64,000 bases of DNA from Schistosoma haematobium (taxonomy: Eukaryota > Platyhelminthes > Trematoda > Strigeidida > Schistosomatidae). Of this stretch, positions 57,401 through 61,360 are shown in pieces. The stretch covers positions 51,502,465 to 51,566,464 of the forward strand of contig NC_067195.1 in NCBI RefSeq assembly GCF_000699445.3. Reading direction: 5' to 3'. Under the pieces are notes generated by a model that did no database searches, had not been told where the DNA came from, and worked only from the letters and a program-made list of their open reading frames with translations. Position 1 is the first letter of the stretch, and each line of letters starts with the position of its first letter. A program made the position numbers and the translations under genes.

Positions 57401-60336
57401 AAAATAATAAGTCGATAATTTGTTCGAAGGTCAGAAAAGTATTTCACATTAGTGCGGGAATTCTAATAATCGTATTCTATATTGAAAGAAGAAAATAATT
57501 GATTTAATTTAATCTAACTCAAGATTTAAGTAACGAACCTTCAGTTACACCTTATCTATGACGTTCTGTGGTTATTTAGATAACTAAATAATATAGGGGT
57601 GTATCACACTTATATCTGTCAACTTAAGTAGTACGAAACATAAATAAGCAAAAAATCTTGCAGCAGAAGTCTAAGAAAATCGAACTGAAGAGAACAGAAA
57701 CGGAACTAGAAAGGAATTGTAAATTGGGAGAATCATACATAATGGGAAAAACGAATGATGGAAATTTGCAAAAAAGGTATTCAGTGTATAGTTTTTACAC
57801 TTTACCAAAAAACTCTGTAATGATTGTGTTGAAATAGTAAATCGGCCGTCTTCACCTGTGTTCTTGTTCATAGCAACACCTTAAACTATGAATTTAGGAT
57901 ATGCTGATTTAACACATTTAAGACTATCAGTTTCCGCAAGATTTCAGGTACACTTTGTTGATGAATGTGAACTAACACGAATTCTACTTCTGTAGTTTCA
58001 TAACAACTATCTTCATTTATATAATATTCATTTAATCCAACATCAATCTCACCTTTCCAAGTGTATACTAATGATACTATTCACTCACCAAAAAAAGAAC
58101 AAAGTTAAATCTGGGAACAAAGTCACTATGGATCAAATACATTCAATGAAGCACTTCTTAAGAATATTATTTAATATTATTGGTTCACAATATTGATGAT
58201 AATACATTTCTATTAATCTCTTCTAATGTATTCGGTTTATATTAACATTTTATTTTTAAAAAATTTGTCAAATACTATCAATCTGTTTTCTTTTCTATTT
58301 GATCTAGTGTTCTTTTTTTTTCTACTAAAACTTAACAAAAATATAAATTGTTTCAGAAGGGGTCTTGTGGAGATTTAAGTAATTTTAATAGTTGAACTCA
58401 TGAGTTAATTGAAGATAGACCACCATGGAAAACCTGGAAGCACTGGACGGCCGTCTCATCCTAGTATGGGACTCTCCACCAGTGTGCATCCAAGACCCTG
58501 ACCCCGCGAGATTCCACAAAACCCCTACTGATAATAATCATCTGCTCACCAGTGACTGACTCCAAGAGGCATTTCCTGGAGTTCTAGTGAGAAGCTGTGA
58601 CCACTAGAGTTCAATCAGGTCTGTTGTGAGATAGTAACTCACTGAAGAAAATGGTGTACGGTGGCGCAATTTTGTGGATTGGTTGAGGTTAGACATTAAC
58701 ACCGTTGGATGTCGGCTCAGTTGTCTAATGGTTAGGCGCTCGCACGCGAGACTGATAGGTCCTGGGTTCGAATCTCGCGGTGGGGGTTCATGGGTGCGCA
58801 CTGGTGAGGAGTCCCATACTAGGATGAAACGGCCGTCCAGTGCTTCCAGCTTTTCCATGGAACTCATGATTTCAACTATTGATATAAATATTTATCAAAT
58901 AAAAAATTATTTTATTTTCAATTTGTTTCTTTTTTTCCTCTTCATTAATCAACCAATCAAACTTCAGTATCATAAAAAGTAAAATAAATGGCTTTCATTT
59001 TCATCGAACACATGACCAGATATTTTATAATTTGTGTTAGTTTACTTATTAGTTACTGAGTAAAAAACGAATATTTGGAAAGAAGTTAATGGATTCACAT
59101 AATCAGTATTCATTCTTATTGTCCATATATATATATATAAATATATATATATATAATCAAGATAACTGCAGGAGTTCACTGGAATTATTGACCATTTTTA
59201 TGTGCATTAATATTTTTTAATTATCATTAATTTACTGTTTGCTACGCTCCCTACCATTTATGATATGACTTTTTGTAACACGGTTTCTTATACGATCAGG
59301 CTTTCCAAGTATGGGTTTTGAGTTATGGTTATATTGAATACCATAGAGAAATAGTTTACTTCTAATTTGCATTTTCTGATTGAGAAATGGATTAGGAGTT
59401 TGAAGACAACAAGCATAAAGGTCTTGGTTGTTGTTAATTGGTTACTCTGTCAATTGATGCCTAGGTCACTGGTTCTTATAGCGATATCGGCAAACCAATC
59501 AGTAATCCGAATTTTGTTTAAGTATTATATCACGTGATGTTGCTTAGCGTCTCAAGACATAATACTTCTTATGATTAATTTTTGTAACTGTGTAGGATAA
59601 CAAATCAGCAAGGTTATACCGACGAAGATATATTCCAATCAACTGTCGATATCAGCTGAAGGATCGCTGAAGATAAAGTGTTGATTGTATAATTACTTCT
59701 TTTCTATCTTATAAGTTTGGTAAATTACCTTTCTATTATTCGTAACCTAACAGATAGAAGTGAGATAATGGAAACGATTTGTGACTTAGGTAGGAAACTT
59801 CAATGATTTCGTATCTTCTTAACTGAAATAAGCCAATCTCCATCAAAATCTCAGTGGAAATATGATCATTTTTTTGTAATATGCTTTGGAATGTGTTCTG
59901 GTTGGAAGTATTGAATGGTGAAATTCAGCTACACTGGGAGTGATGCAAATATCATAAATGACGTAAGATAATTTGCACGTTATACATTCAGGCATGCAGA
60001 TCATTTCATGTTGATTAATTTATTAAAGATAATTCTCTCGATTTTTTTCCTTCACTTAAATCAAGACGACAATTTTGCTCAGTGCATCTAACCAAAAGGC
60101 TTTAACCTAACTCCATGAAACCTTTCCGTCCCACTTCATAAATTATTCAAATCGTAAAAAAAATTAAACCAAAATATAACTTTAACTTACTGATCAATTA
60201 GAATTTTACACATCTCTGTATGATGACATGTAGCTGACGCATGTAATGGAGTCCACAGTTCTGTGTCACGAGAATTAGGATTTGCTCCATATCGAAGAAG
60301 TAACCGACACATTTCCAAATTGTTATCAATACAACA
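17755..60336 (-). CDS. PPP1R16: protein phosphatase 1 regulatory subunit 16-like (TIMAP/MYPT3), 5'-incomplete, 8 exons
   Basis: The CDS is complement(join(17755..18450, 19759..19872, 30493..30913, 35178..35401, 43865..43990, 49982..50106, 55618..55721, 60191..60336)): 1956 nt, 651 codons plus TGA, with all phases compatible. It starts with the family-typical CCIDN ankyrin segment and WTPLHA, then [15 protein letters not shown], a GITQEEI linker and a second ankyrin block ([29 protein letters not shown]). An Arg/Ser-rich region with RRRSS and RRTS follows, then a long low-complexity tail ending KCCVIM. CVIM is a CAAX prenylation box. In this family the protein tethers PP1 catalytic subunit to membranes. 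The PP1-binding KVxF motif and first ankyrin repeat should lie in missing upstream exons. PPP1R16A versus B cannot be separated. Confidence 0.9.
19312..19382 (+). pseudogene. tRNA-like relic, TCT anticodon-like loop
   Basis: An A-box-like TAGCTTGATAG, a GGCTTCTAACC anticodon-loop-like stretch and a B-box-like GGTTTGAATA occur at roughly tRNA spacing over 70 nt. Acceptor pairing is poor. Better viewed as a decayed tRNA or SINE promoter than a working tRNA. Confidence 0.3.
19405..19622 (+). mobile_element. degenerate HH-A SINE
   Basis: Keeps GGTTAGACAT, TACCGTTGGATAC, the A-box-like GACTCAATAG, B-box GGTTCGATC, a broken hammerhead (CTGAGAA; GAACAAAAC) and the CAGTGCTTCC-like tail. An old copy. 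Confidence 0.7.
19759..19872 (-). CDS. PPP1R16: PPP1R16-like exon, phase 0
   Basis: 38 codons, [11 protein letters not shown] to [10 protein letters not shown], between acceptor CTTTAG and donor GTAAGT. Length is a multiple of three and it joins in frame on both sides (KDKE-VNLS and DKE-RIVR). No domain; continues the Pro/Ser-rich tail. Confidence 0.8.
20110..20400 (+). repeat. interspersed repeat R2
   Basis: Reads AACAAGAACACGAGTGGGGA, then TTACAGAGCATCTTA, AATTTGCAAAATATCA and CATTGTCTCAAATTT. These landmarks recur in order in the copies at 42520-42770 (same strand) and 35650-35895, 48955-49260 and 57640-57885 (opposite strand). Confidence 0.55.
20796..24717 (-). mobile_element. LINE A: near full-length RTE-like non-LTR retrotransposon
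   Basis: 3.9 kb. The 5' end reads GTTGTTGCTACCTTGACG (24717 leftward), the same sequence that begins the inverted piece at 54370. It has a 5' UTR, an endonuclease-RT ORF and a 3' UTR ending in (CTGA)n at 20796. No convincing target duplication was found. It sits sense within a PPP1R16-like intron. The clade is judged RTE-like from the EN-RT-only layout and the short tandem 3' end; the named family is not certain. Confidence 0.88.
20997..24386 (-). pseudogene. LINE A endonuclease-reverse transcriptase ORF, disabled
   Basis: The first open part (22416-24386, 656 aa) has a basic N-terminal extension. It then has the apurinic-type endonuclease ([36 protein letters not shown]) and the start of the RT ([14 protein letters not shown]). 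A small insertion near 22420 shifts the frame. RT motif A ([12 protein letters not shown]) is followed by a TGA near 22103. 21689-22090 carries [10 protein letters not shown] and the catalytic YADD. A further shift and a TAG at about 21717 precede the 206-aa C-terminal piece (20997-21617). At least four lesions make autonomous activity unlikely. Confidence 0.88.
25313..25745 (+). mobile_element. HH-A SINE with fold-back 5' flank
   Basis: Full order is present: CACTAGTGACTGACT module, GACATTAACACCGTTGGATA, A-box CGGCTCAGTGG, B-box GGTTCGAACCC, hammerhead site and tail. The hammerhead core is CCGAGGA (U4 changed), so inactive. Upstream, 25313-25343 and 25389-25418 are inverted copies of the element tail (TTTGTGAAAATT). 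Confidence 0.75.
25936..25948 (+). repeat. target-site duplication of LINE B, left copy
   Basis: ATTGATTTTAAGT, repeated exactly at 29590-29602. Confidence 0.9.
28647..28922 (-). mobile_element. HH-C: third hammerhead SINE family, inserted in LINE B
   Basis: About 276 bp that splits an otherwise continuous RT frame (GKSKI | [12 protein letters not shown]). On the minus strand it reads B-box-like GATCGAATCC, then hammerhead, then a 3' body ending in a perfect hairpin GATTGATCAC/GTGATCAATC (28657-28682). The A-box half is missing, so it is 5'-truncated. No clear target duplication is visible. Confidence 0.8.
28821..28863 (-). ncRNA. hammerhead ribozyme, intact core (HH-C family)
   Basis: On the minus strand: stem I CCTTG (28863-28859) with CAGGG (28825-28821), core CTGACGA (28858-28852), stem II GTGC/GCAC closing a 6-nt loop, GAA (28837-28835), palindromic stem III ACCCGGGT (28834-28827) and GUC ending at 28826. 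Every invariant position is met with sequences different from HH-A and HH-B. Confidence 0.85.
29590..29602 (+). repeat. target-site duplication of LINE B, right copy
   Basis: ATTGATTTTAAGT, identical to 25936-25948. Confidence 0.9.
30493..30913 (-). CDS. PPP1R16: PPP1R16-like exon with RRTS site
   Basis: The first base completes Ser, then [15 protein letters not shown] to SRIKDKE. RRTS fits a basophilic (PKA-type) phosphorylation site. TIMAP has a PKA site at a comparable place after its ankyrin block (family knowledge; equivalence is inference). The remainder is a Ser/Thr/Pro/His-rich linker. The donor GTTTGT is weak. Acceptor CATTGCAG. Confidence 0.85.
31338..31350 (+). repeat. target-site duplication of LINE A copy 2, left
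   Basis: TGATTACTTACAG, repeated at 32585-32597. Confidence 0.85.
31351..32584 (+). mobile_element. LINE A copy 2, 5'-truncated
   Basis: 1234 bp between 13-bp target duplications. Nearly identical to the 3' third of LINE A (rc of about 20796-22035). It ends in CTGACTGACTGA. Antisense to the host gene. Confidence 0.92.
31359..32383 (+). pseudogene. LINE A copy 2 RT fragment
   Basis: Carries VRQGCPLSP and YADD (frame ending 31691), then a 206-aa C-terminal piece (31763-32383). It shares the same frameshift and the same TAG ([19 protein letters not shown]) with LINE A, so both descend from an already broken source or one from the other. Confidence 0.88.
32585..32597 (+). repeat. target-site duplication of LINE A copy 2, right
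   Basis: TGATTACTTACAG, identical to 31338-31350. Confidence 0.85.
32840..33345 (-). repeat. interspersed repeat R1, copy 2
   Basis: About 500 bp, colinear with 39045-39590 at roughly 85% by eye. Shared blocks include TTTTGTGTAAGAGCTTGGATAC, AACGTTGGAAGATGCAGCCC, TCCACTAGGTGGACCCTCCG and GGTTAGATATCCGGACATTC. Orientation is inferred from the A/T tail on the left and the match to 1850-1970. No coding frame stands out. Confidence 0.75.
33640..33975 (-). mobile_element. HH-B (Smα-like) SINE
   Basis: On the minus strand: A-box TAGCTAAATGG, hammerhead region and the 3' body with TGCGGATTGCCTCGATATTGCC (plus orientation 33767-33788). The ribozyme has CTGACGA and GTCC/GGAC but AAA for GAA, and stem I has lost GATTCCA, so inactive. 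Confidence 0.8.
33985..34050 (+). mobile_element. inverted HH-B hammerhead fragment
   Basis: Plus-strand CATCCAGCTGACGTG, a GTCC..GGAT stem, GAG and ACGCGCGTCCTGGAT follow the minus-strand copy head to head. Two core changes (CTGACGT, GAG) make it inactive. Confidence 0.65.
34548..34725 (+). mobile_element. HH-A SINE, 5'-truncated
   Basis: Starts at the B-box (GGGTTCGAATCTCG), then an intact hammerhead and the tail ACTCATGATTTCAACTATTG to CTCCACAAAAC. Confidence 0.85.
34594..34639 (+). ncRNA. hammerhead ribozyme, intact core (HH-A family)
   Basis: Stem I GCACTG/CAGTGC (34594-34599 with 34634-34639), core CTGAGGA (34600-34606), stem II GTCC/GGAC with 7-nt loop, GAA (34622-34624), stem III ACGGCCGT (34625-34632), cleavage predicted after C34633. 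The cleanest HH-A ribozyme in the window. Confidence 0.88.
35178..35401 (-). CDS. PPP1R16: PPP1R16-like exon, last ankyrin repeat and basic linker
   Basis: [18 protein letters not shown] completes an ankyrin repeat. [11 protein letters not shown] and a helical charged stretch ([17 protein letters not shown]) follow, then RRRSSTNPR. Acceptor TTATTCAG; donor GTAAAC splits an AG|T Ser codon. Confidence 0.92.
35650..35895 (-). repeat. interspersed repeat R2
   Basis: GCAGCAGAAGATTGAGAA, GGTATGGAAATACAGGAAC, GTCTGAGACAATTAATG and a right end TTCTCACCTGTGTTCTG match the copy at 48955-49260 in order. Confidence 0.6.
36040..36125 (-). mobile_element. HH-B SINE fragment, 3' body only
   Basis: ATTTAGGACTACAATTGATC through GTGCGGATTGCTTCGATAT, the part of HH-B that lies 3' of the ribozyme. 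Confidence 0.6.
36365..36640 (+). mobile_element. HH-A SINE
   Basis: Inverted tail piece at left (TTGTGGATATTATAGTAATT), then GAAGTTAGACATTAACACC, a tRNA-like segment, hammerhead and tail. Core CTGAGGA is kept, but GAA is GAG and stem I is ACATTG, so activity is doubtful. Confidence 0.8.
37650..37930 (-). mobile_element. HH-B SINE with inverted end piece
   Basis: A-box complement TTATCCACTTAGCTACTGAG, B-box complement GAGACTCAAACCC and ribozyme region are present. Core is ATGGTGA (broken). 37865-37930 is an inverted copy of the unit's other end (ACTGATCAATTGCAGTCC). Confidence 0.75.
37981..38085. repeat. fold-back element F, short copy
   Basis: Arms 37981-38025 and 38041-38085 are imperfect reverse complements containing TTTCTGATGTTTCGTGATTTA and ATTAAGTCATGCAACGTTAG. 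Confidence 0.55.
38176..38585. mobile_element. possible solo LTR
   Basis: 410 bp beginning TGTTTG and ending CAAACA, a 6-bp inverted terminus of the TG..CA kind. Its composition differs from the AT-rich surroundings and it has an internal TATATATA at about 38388. No target duplication matches, so this is tentative. Confidence 0.3.
39045..39590 (-). repeat. interspersed repeat R1, copy 3
   Basis: Colinear with 32840-33345 over its whole length. Its left end is A/T-rich (TTATTTATATTTATTTGAACACGTA). Confidence 0.75.
39975..40180 (-). mobile_element. HH-B SINE, degenerate
   Basis: Ribozyme region and tRNA-like boxes recognisable (ACGCGCGTTTCGTCCC; ATTATCCACTAACGTACTGAG). Core CGGACAA is broken. 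Confidence 0.7.
40245..40640 (+). mobile_element. HH-A SINE with inverted 5' module
   Basis: The 5' module (CTCACTAGTGACTGACT in complete copies) is present in reverse at about 40290-40375. Then GACATTAACACCGTTAGACA, A and B boxes and hammerhead at 40492-40537. Core CTGAGGA, GTCC/GGAC and GAA are intact, but stem III is AAGGCTAT and the site is AUC. Activity uncertain. Confidence 0.75.
40945..41150. mobile_element. chimeric HH-A fold-back, junction inside the ribozyme
   Basis: 40960-41015 is minus-strand HH-A (CATCAGAAGTGCGCATCCACG, then the tRNA-like complement). It switches directly to plus-strand HH-A 3' half at about 41016 (ACTACGACGAAACGGCCGTCCAG), followed by the normal tail to CTCCACAAAACCCC. 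Confidence 0.75.
41675..41890 (+). mobile_element. HH-A SINE, internally deleted
   Basis: Inverted tail piece, then a direct jump to the hammerhead (GCATTGCTGAAGAGACCC; GGACGAAACGGCCCTTCAG) and tail. The tRNA-like part is missing. Core CTGAAGA fits the motif, but stem II is mismatched and the site is CUU. Confidence 0.65.
42276..42387 (-). mobile_element. LINE B fragment
   Basis: Reverse complement of about 26330-26440 of LINE B, covering the start codon region and GTWNVRTM. Recognisable by TGTACCTAAATAAATGGTYGCTCTGG. Several substitutions. A small internal piece rather than a 3' end, so its origin is not ordinary 5' truncation. Confidence 0.75.
42520..42770 (+). repeat. interspersed repeat R2
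   Basis: ATTACAGAATATCTTAGCG, ACTTCATTTGCACACC, CATCAATTGTCTC and TCCGATCTCCTCAACCTTCG match the R2 order. It reads [18 protein letters not shown] in one frame, as does the 48955-49260 copy. Confidence 0.6.
43435..43800 (+). mobile_element. HH-A SINE, old and degenerate
   Basis: CCCACTAGTGACTAG module, GTACACCAGTGGATACC, A-box CAGCTCAGTGG, B-box relic and a ruined ribozyme (ACTAGAACAAAATAGCTG) in the right order. Confidence 0.7.
43865..43990 (-). CDS. PPP1R16: PPP1R16-like ankyrin exon
   Basis: 42 codons, [20 protein letters not shown] through [13 protein letters not shown]: two ankyrin helices pairs. Phase 0 at both ends; donor GTAAGT, acceptor GATAAAG (weak pyrimidine tract). Confidence 0.93.
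45515..45790 (-). mobile_element. HH-A SINE
   Basis: On minus: GACAGCAGCACCGTTGGATGC, A-box CAGCTCAGTGG, B-box GGTTCGAATCCC, then hammerhead and tail. Core is CTGAGGG (A9 changed), so inactive. Stem I and GAA are otherwise good. Confidence 0.82.
46655..46980 (-). mobile_element. HH-A SINE, degenerate, with duplicated ribozyme half
   Basis: Order of tail, broken ribozyme (CAGAAGA), tRNA-like relic and 5' module (CACTAGAACTTCGGAAATTTCC) on the minus strand. A second stem III/GAA half (TGGACGGCCGTTTCG) lies at about 46960-46975. Confidence 0.7.
47345..47470 (-). mobile_element. LINE A-like 3' tail fragment
   Basis: Begins TCATTCAGTCAGTCAT and keeps ACAAGATGGAGT at a spacing like the 3' UTR of LINE A (CAGTCAGTCAGCTACAACG ... 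CACAACAAGATGAACAA). Weak similarity, so probably a related family. Confidence 0.35.
48955..49260 (-). repeat. interspersed repeat R2, best preserved copy
   Basis: Minus-strand frame reads [20 protein letters not shown] and continues for 97 codons. The same peptide style is seen at 42520-42770 and 57640-57885. Confidence 0.65.
49982..50106 (-). CDS. PPP1R16: PPP1R16-like exon, ankyrin linker
   Basis: Completes Gly of the split codon, then [21 protein letters not shown] through [14 protein letters not shown] matches the family-specific ITQEKI that separates two ankyrin blocks. Donor GTGAGT. Confidence 0.93.
50860..50960. repeat. fold-back F, single arm
   Basis: ATGAGTAGAAAAATTGCACTT, GTGTTTCGTCACTTAATGTAAG and CCACTTCTTCAGAG match the right arm of 13618-13887. 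Confidence 0.5.
52690..53225. mobile_element. two HH-A SINEs head to head
   Basis: 52855-52990 is a minus-strand copy (tail, ribozyme, B-box complement GGATTCGAACCC). It runs at about 52985 into a plus-strand copy (GACATTAAC-like start, A-box CGGCTCAGTGG, B-box GGTTCGAATCCC, ribozyme, tail). An inverted 5' module lies at 52690-52810. Confidence 0.78.
52895..52940 (-). ncRNA. hammerhead ribozyme motif, core intact, weak stems
   Basis: On minus: GCACTG/CAGTGC stem I, CTGAGGA and GAA. Stem II GTTC/AAAC has one mismatch at the loop end. Stem III ACGGTCAT has a C-A mismatch, and the site is AUC. Possibly active at best. Confidence 0.4.
53812..54792. mobile_element. LINE A copy 3: deleted and 5'-inverted
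   Basis: 53812-54370 is minus-strand LINE A 3' sequence with an internal deletion: sequence matching about 21250 joins sequence matching about 22000 at about 54271. At about 54371 it switches to plus-strand LINE A 5' UTR (GTTGTTGCTACCTTGACG) up to 54792. The 3' part inverted relative to the 5' part is what twin-primed insertions produce. More diverged than copies 1 and 2. Confidence 0.82.
55618..55721 (-). CDS. PPP1R16: PPP1R16-like ankyrin exon
   Basis: Completes His, then [18 protein letters not shown] through VETEMDKR plus [16 protein letters not shown] closely matches the TIMAP/MYPT3 ankyrin signature. Acceptor TTCTGTAG, donor GTTAGT. Confidence 0.94.
55885..56060 (-). mobile_element. 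HH-A SINE relic
   Basis: GAAGTACTGAACAGCTGTTTCGTC and, further right, the A-box complement ACCACTGAGGTAACATCCAG in HH-A minus order. Strongly decayed. Confidence 0.5.
56430..56855 (-). mobile_element. HH-B (Smα-like) SINE, partial tandem with 330-nt period and inverted end
   Basis: GCAAAGATGGATAGTG occurs at 56441 and again at 56771, so a complete unit is followed by the start of the next. On minus: A-box TAGCTAAGTGG, B-box GAGTTCGAGTCCC, intact hammerhead, 3' body. 56645-56707 and 56785-56850 are inverted repeats (ACTGAAATTGATCAGTC / GACTGATCAATTTCAGT). Confidence 0.85.
56469..56513 (-). ncRNA. hammerhead ribozyme, intact core (HH-B, Smα type)
   Basis: On minus: stem I ATCCAG (56513-56508) pairs with CTGGAT (56474-56469). 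Core CTGACGA (56507-56501), stem II GTCC/GGAC with 6-nt loop, GAA, palindromic stem III ACGCGCGT, cleavage at GUC (56477-56475). Schistosome Smα repeats are known to encode active hammerheads of this kind. Confidence 0.9.
57640..57885 (-). repeat. interspersed repeat R2
   Basis: Minus frame [11 protein letters not shown] through [16 protein letters not shown] parallels the other R2 copies. Confidence 0.6.
58360..58890. mobile_element. HH-A SINE pair: minus 3' half joined to plus full copy
   Basis: 58370-58515 is minus HH-A (tail, broken ribozyme GTGGAGA). At about 58516 it joins a plus copy with full 5' module, A-box, B-box (GGTTCGAATC) and ribozyme. The plus copy is close to the unit at 14625-14890. 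Its ribozyme has GTGAGGA (C3 to G), so inactive. Confidence 0.8.
60191..60336 (-). CDS. PPP1R16: PPP1R16-like ankyrin exon (first visible)
   Basis: [20 protein letters not shown] through [14 protein letters not shown] to KILID plus CA. CCID and ELWTPLHA are diagnostic for the TIMAP/MYPT3 ankyrin block. Starts in phase 0 after TTTTTCAG; donor GTAAGT. Confidence 0.94.
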
Positions 60337-60689
60337 CTGAAAAATTTTTTTGTTTTTTTTAAACGAAAGAACATAAAAGTTAATAAAGTAACTAGAAAAT
60401 CTATTTTATTTGTTTTCGTAATGTTTAAATAAAAGTTGTTTCTAAACTTTTCGTAAAAACAAATAAACGGAAGGTAATACTTATCTCAATTATTGAAGCA
60501 TAAATCATATTGATTATCATCATATATATATCGAATTAAATGACTTTTTATCTACCACAGTAAAATGTTTTATATGCGATAACGTTTTTGTCAACATAAT
60601 ACCTATTGGTTTCATTATTAAAGCATTTATGTATTTAACTCAGAATAAGCTCGAAATATTAACAAACTAATTATTAATAGAATATATTA

Positions 60690-60795
60690 AACCTTTTGTG
60701 ATAATGAAACTTCTACCTGAAGTTTGTACTGATGATGTCGTTCAGATGAACGATGAGAGCTCCACAACCAAACAATACAGCTGAGGGAACAAAAC
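60690..60795 (+). repeat. R3 repeat, single arm
   Basis: AAACTTCTACCTGAAGTTTGTACTGATGATG through GAGCTCCACAACCAAAC matches the right arm of the inverted repeat at 632-998. Confidence 0.65.
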
Positions 60796-60801
60796 GAATT
60801 C

Positions 60802-60802
<1 letters not shown>

Positions 60803-60832
<30 letters not shown>
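60803..60832. repeat. (TA)n microsatellite
   Basis: About 14 TA repeats. Confidence 0.95.
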
Positions 60833-60835
<3 letters not shown>

Positions 60836-61039
60836 GAAATAATAGAGATATGTGATTATATTTTGATTATAAGATTGATTACAAACATGTTTTAATTCAA
60901 GAACCATCATAAATCTAGCGATAATTTGATATAATTGCGTAAATCATTAGACTTATTTCATTTCGATTGAACTACAAAATATTTATGATATCTATCTGTA
61001 GTGATTTATTGATATTTGGATGCAGATTTTGTTTTAAGT

Positions 61040-61360
61040 GAATTATGTTCACTTGTATTGTTTGTCTGAATCTTCAGACTGATGTTTAGGATTGTGATTA
61101 ATCAGTGTTTTTTTTTCAACAAATCTTTATCCAGTGCAGATTGCTTCGATATTGCCTTAAGTAACAAGTAATGTAAGCAGATATTACTAGTGCCTAGCAG
61201 TAGAATCCAGGATGCGTGTTTTATCCTGTCCGGGACCCATCAACTGGATGACCTTGAATTTCAGCTTTCATGTTCATAACAGGACTCGAACCCAGTACCG
61301 TTCGCTTCAAACGTCATTGCATCAACCACTTAAGTACTTAGTTCAATAATTGGCTGTTTG
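61040..61360 (-). mobile_element. HH-B SINE, degenerate
   Basis: Complete order on the minus strand: A-box and B-box (GGGTTCGAGTCC) relics, ribozyme region, TGCAGATTGCTTCGATATTGCC body and ACTTGTATTGTTTG end. Core is TTGATGG and GAA is AAA, so inactive. Confidence 0.78.

Larger units (their letters stand above)
55722..60190 (-). other. 4.5-kb PPP1R16-like intron
   Basis: Contains HH-A and HH-B SINEs, R2 and a TA-rich stretch (59130-59155). 56860-57640 and 58990-60190 show AT-rich sequence only. Confidence 0.78.

Noticed and set aside
58798..58843. Active hammerhead in the 58.5-kb HH-A copy
   Set aside because: C3 of the core is G (GTGAGGA), expected to abolish cleavage.
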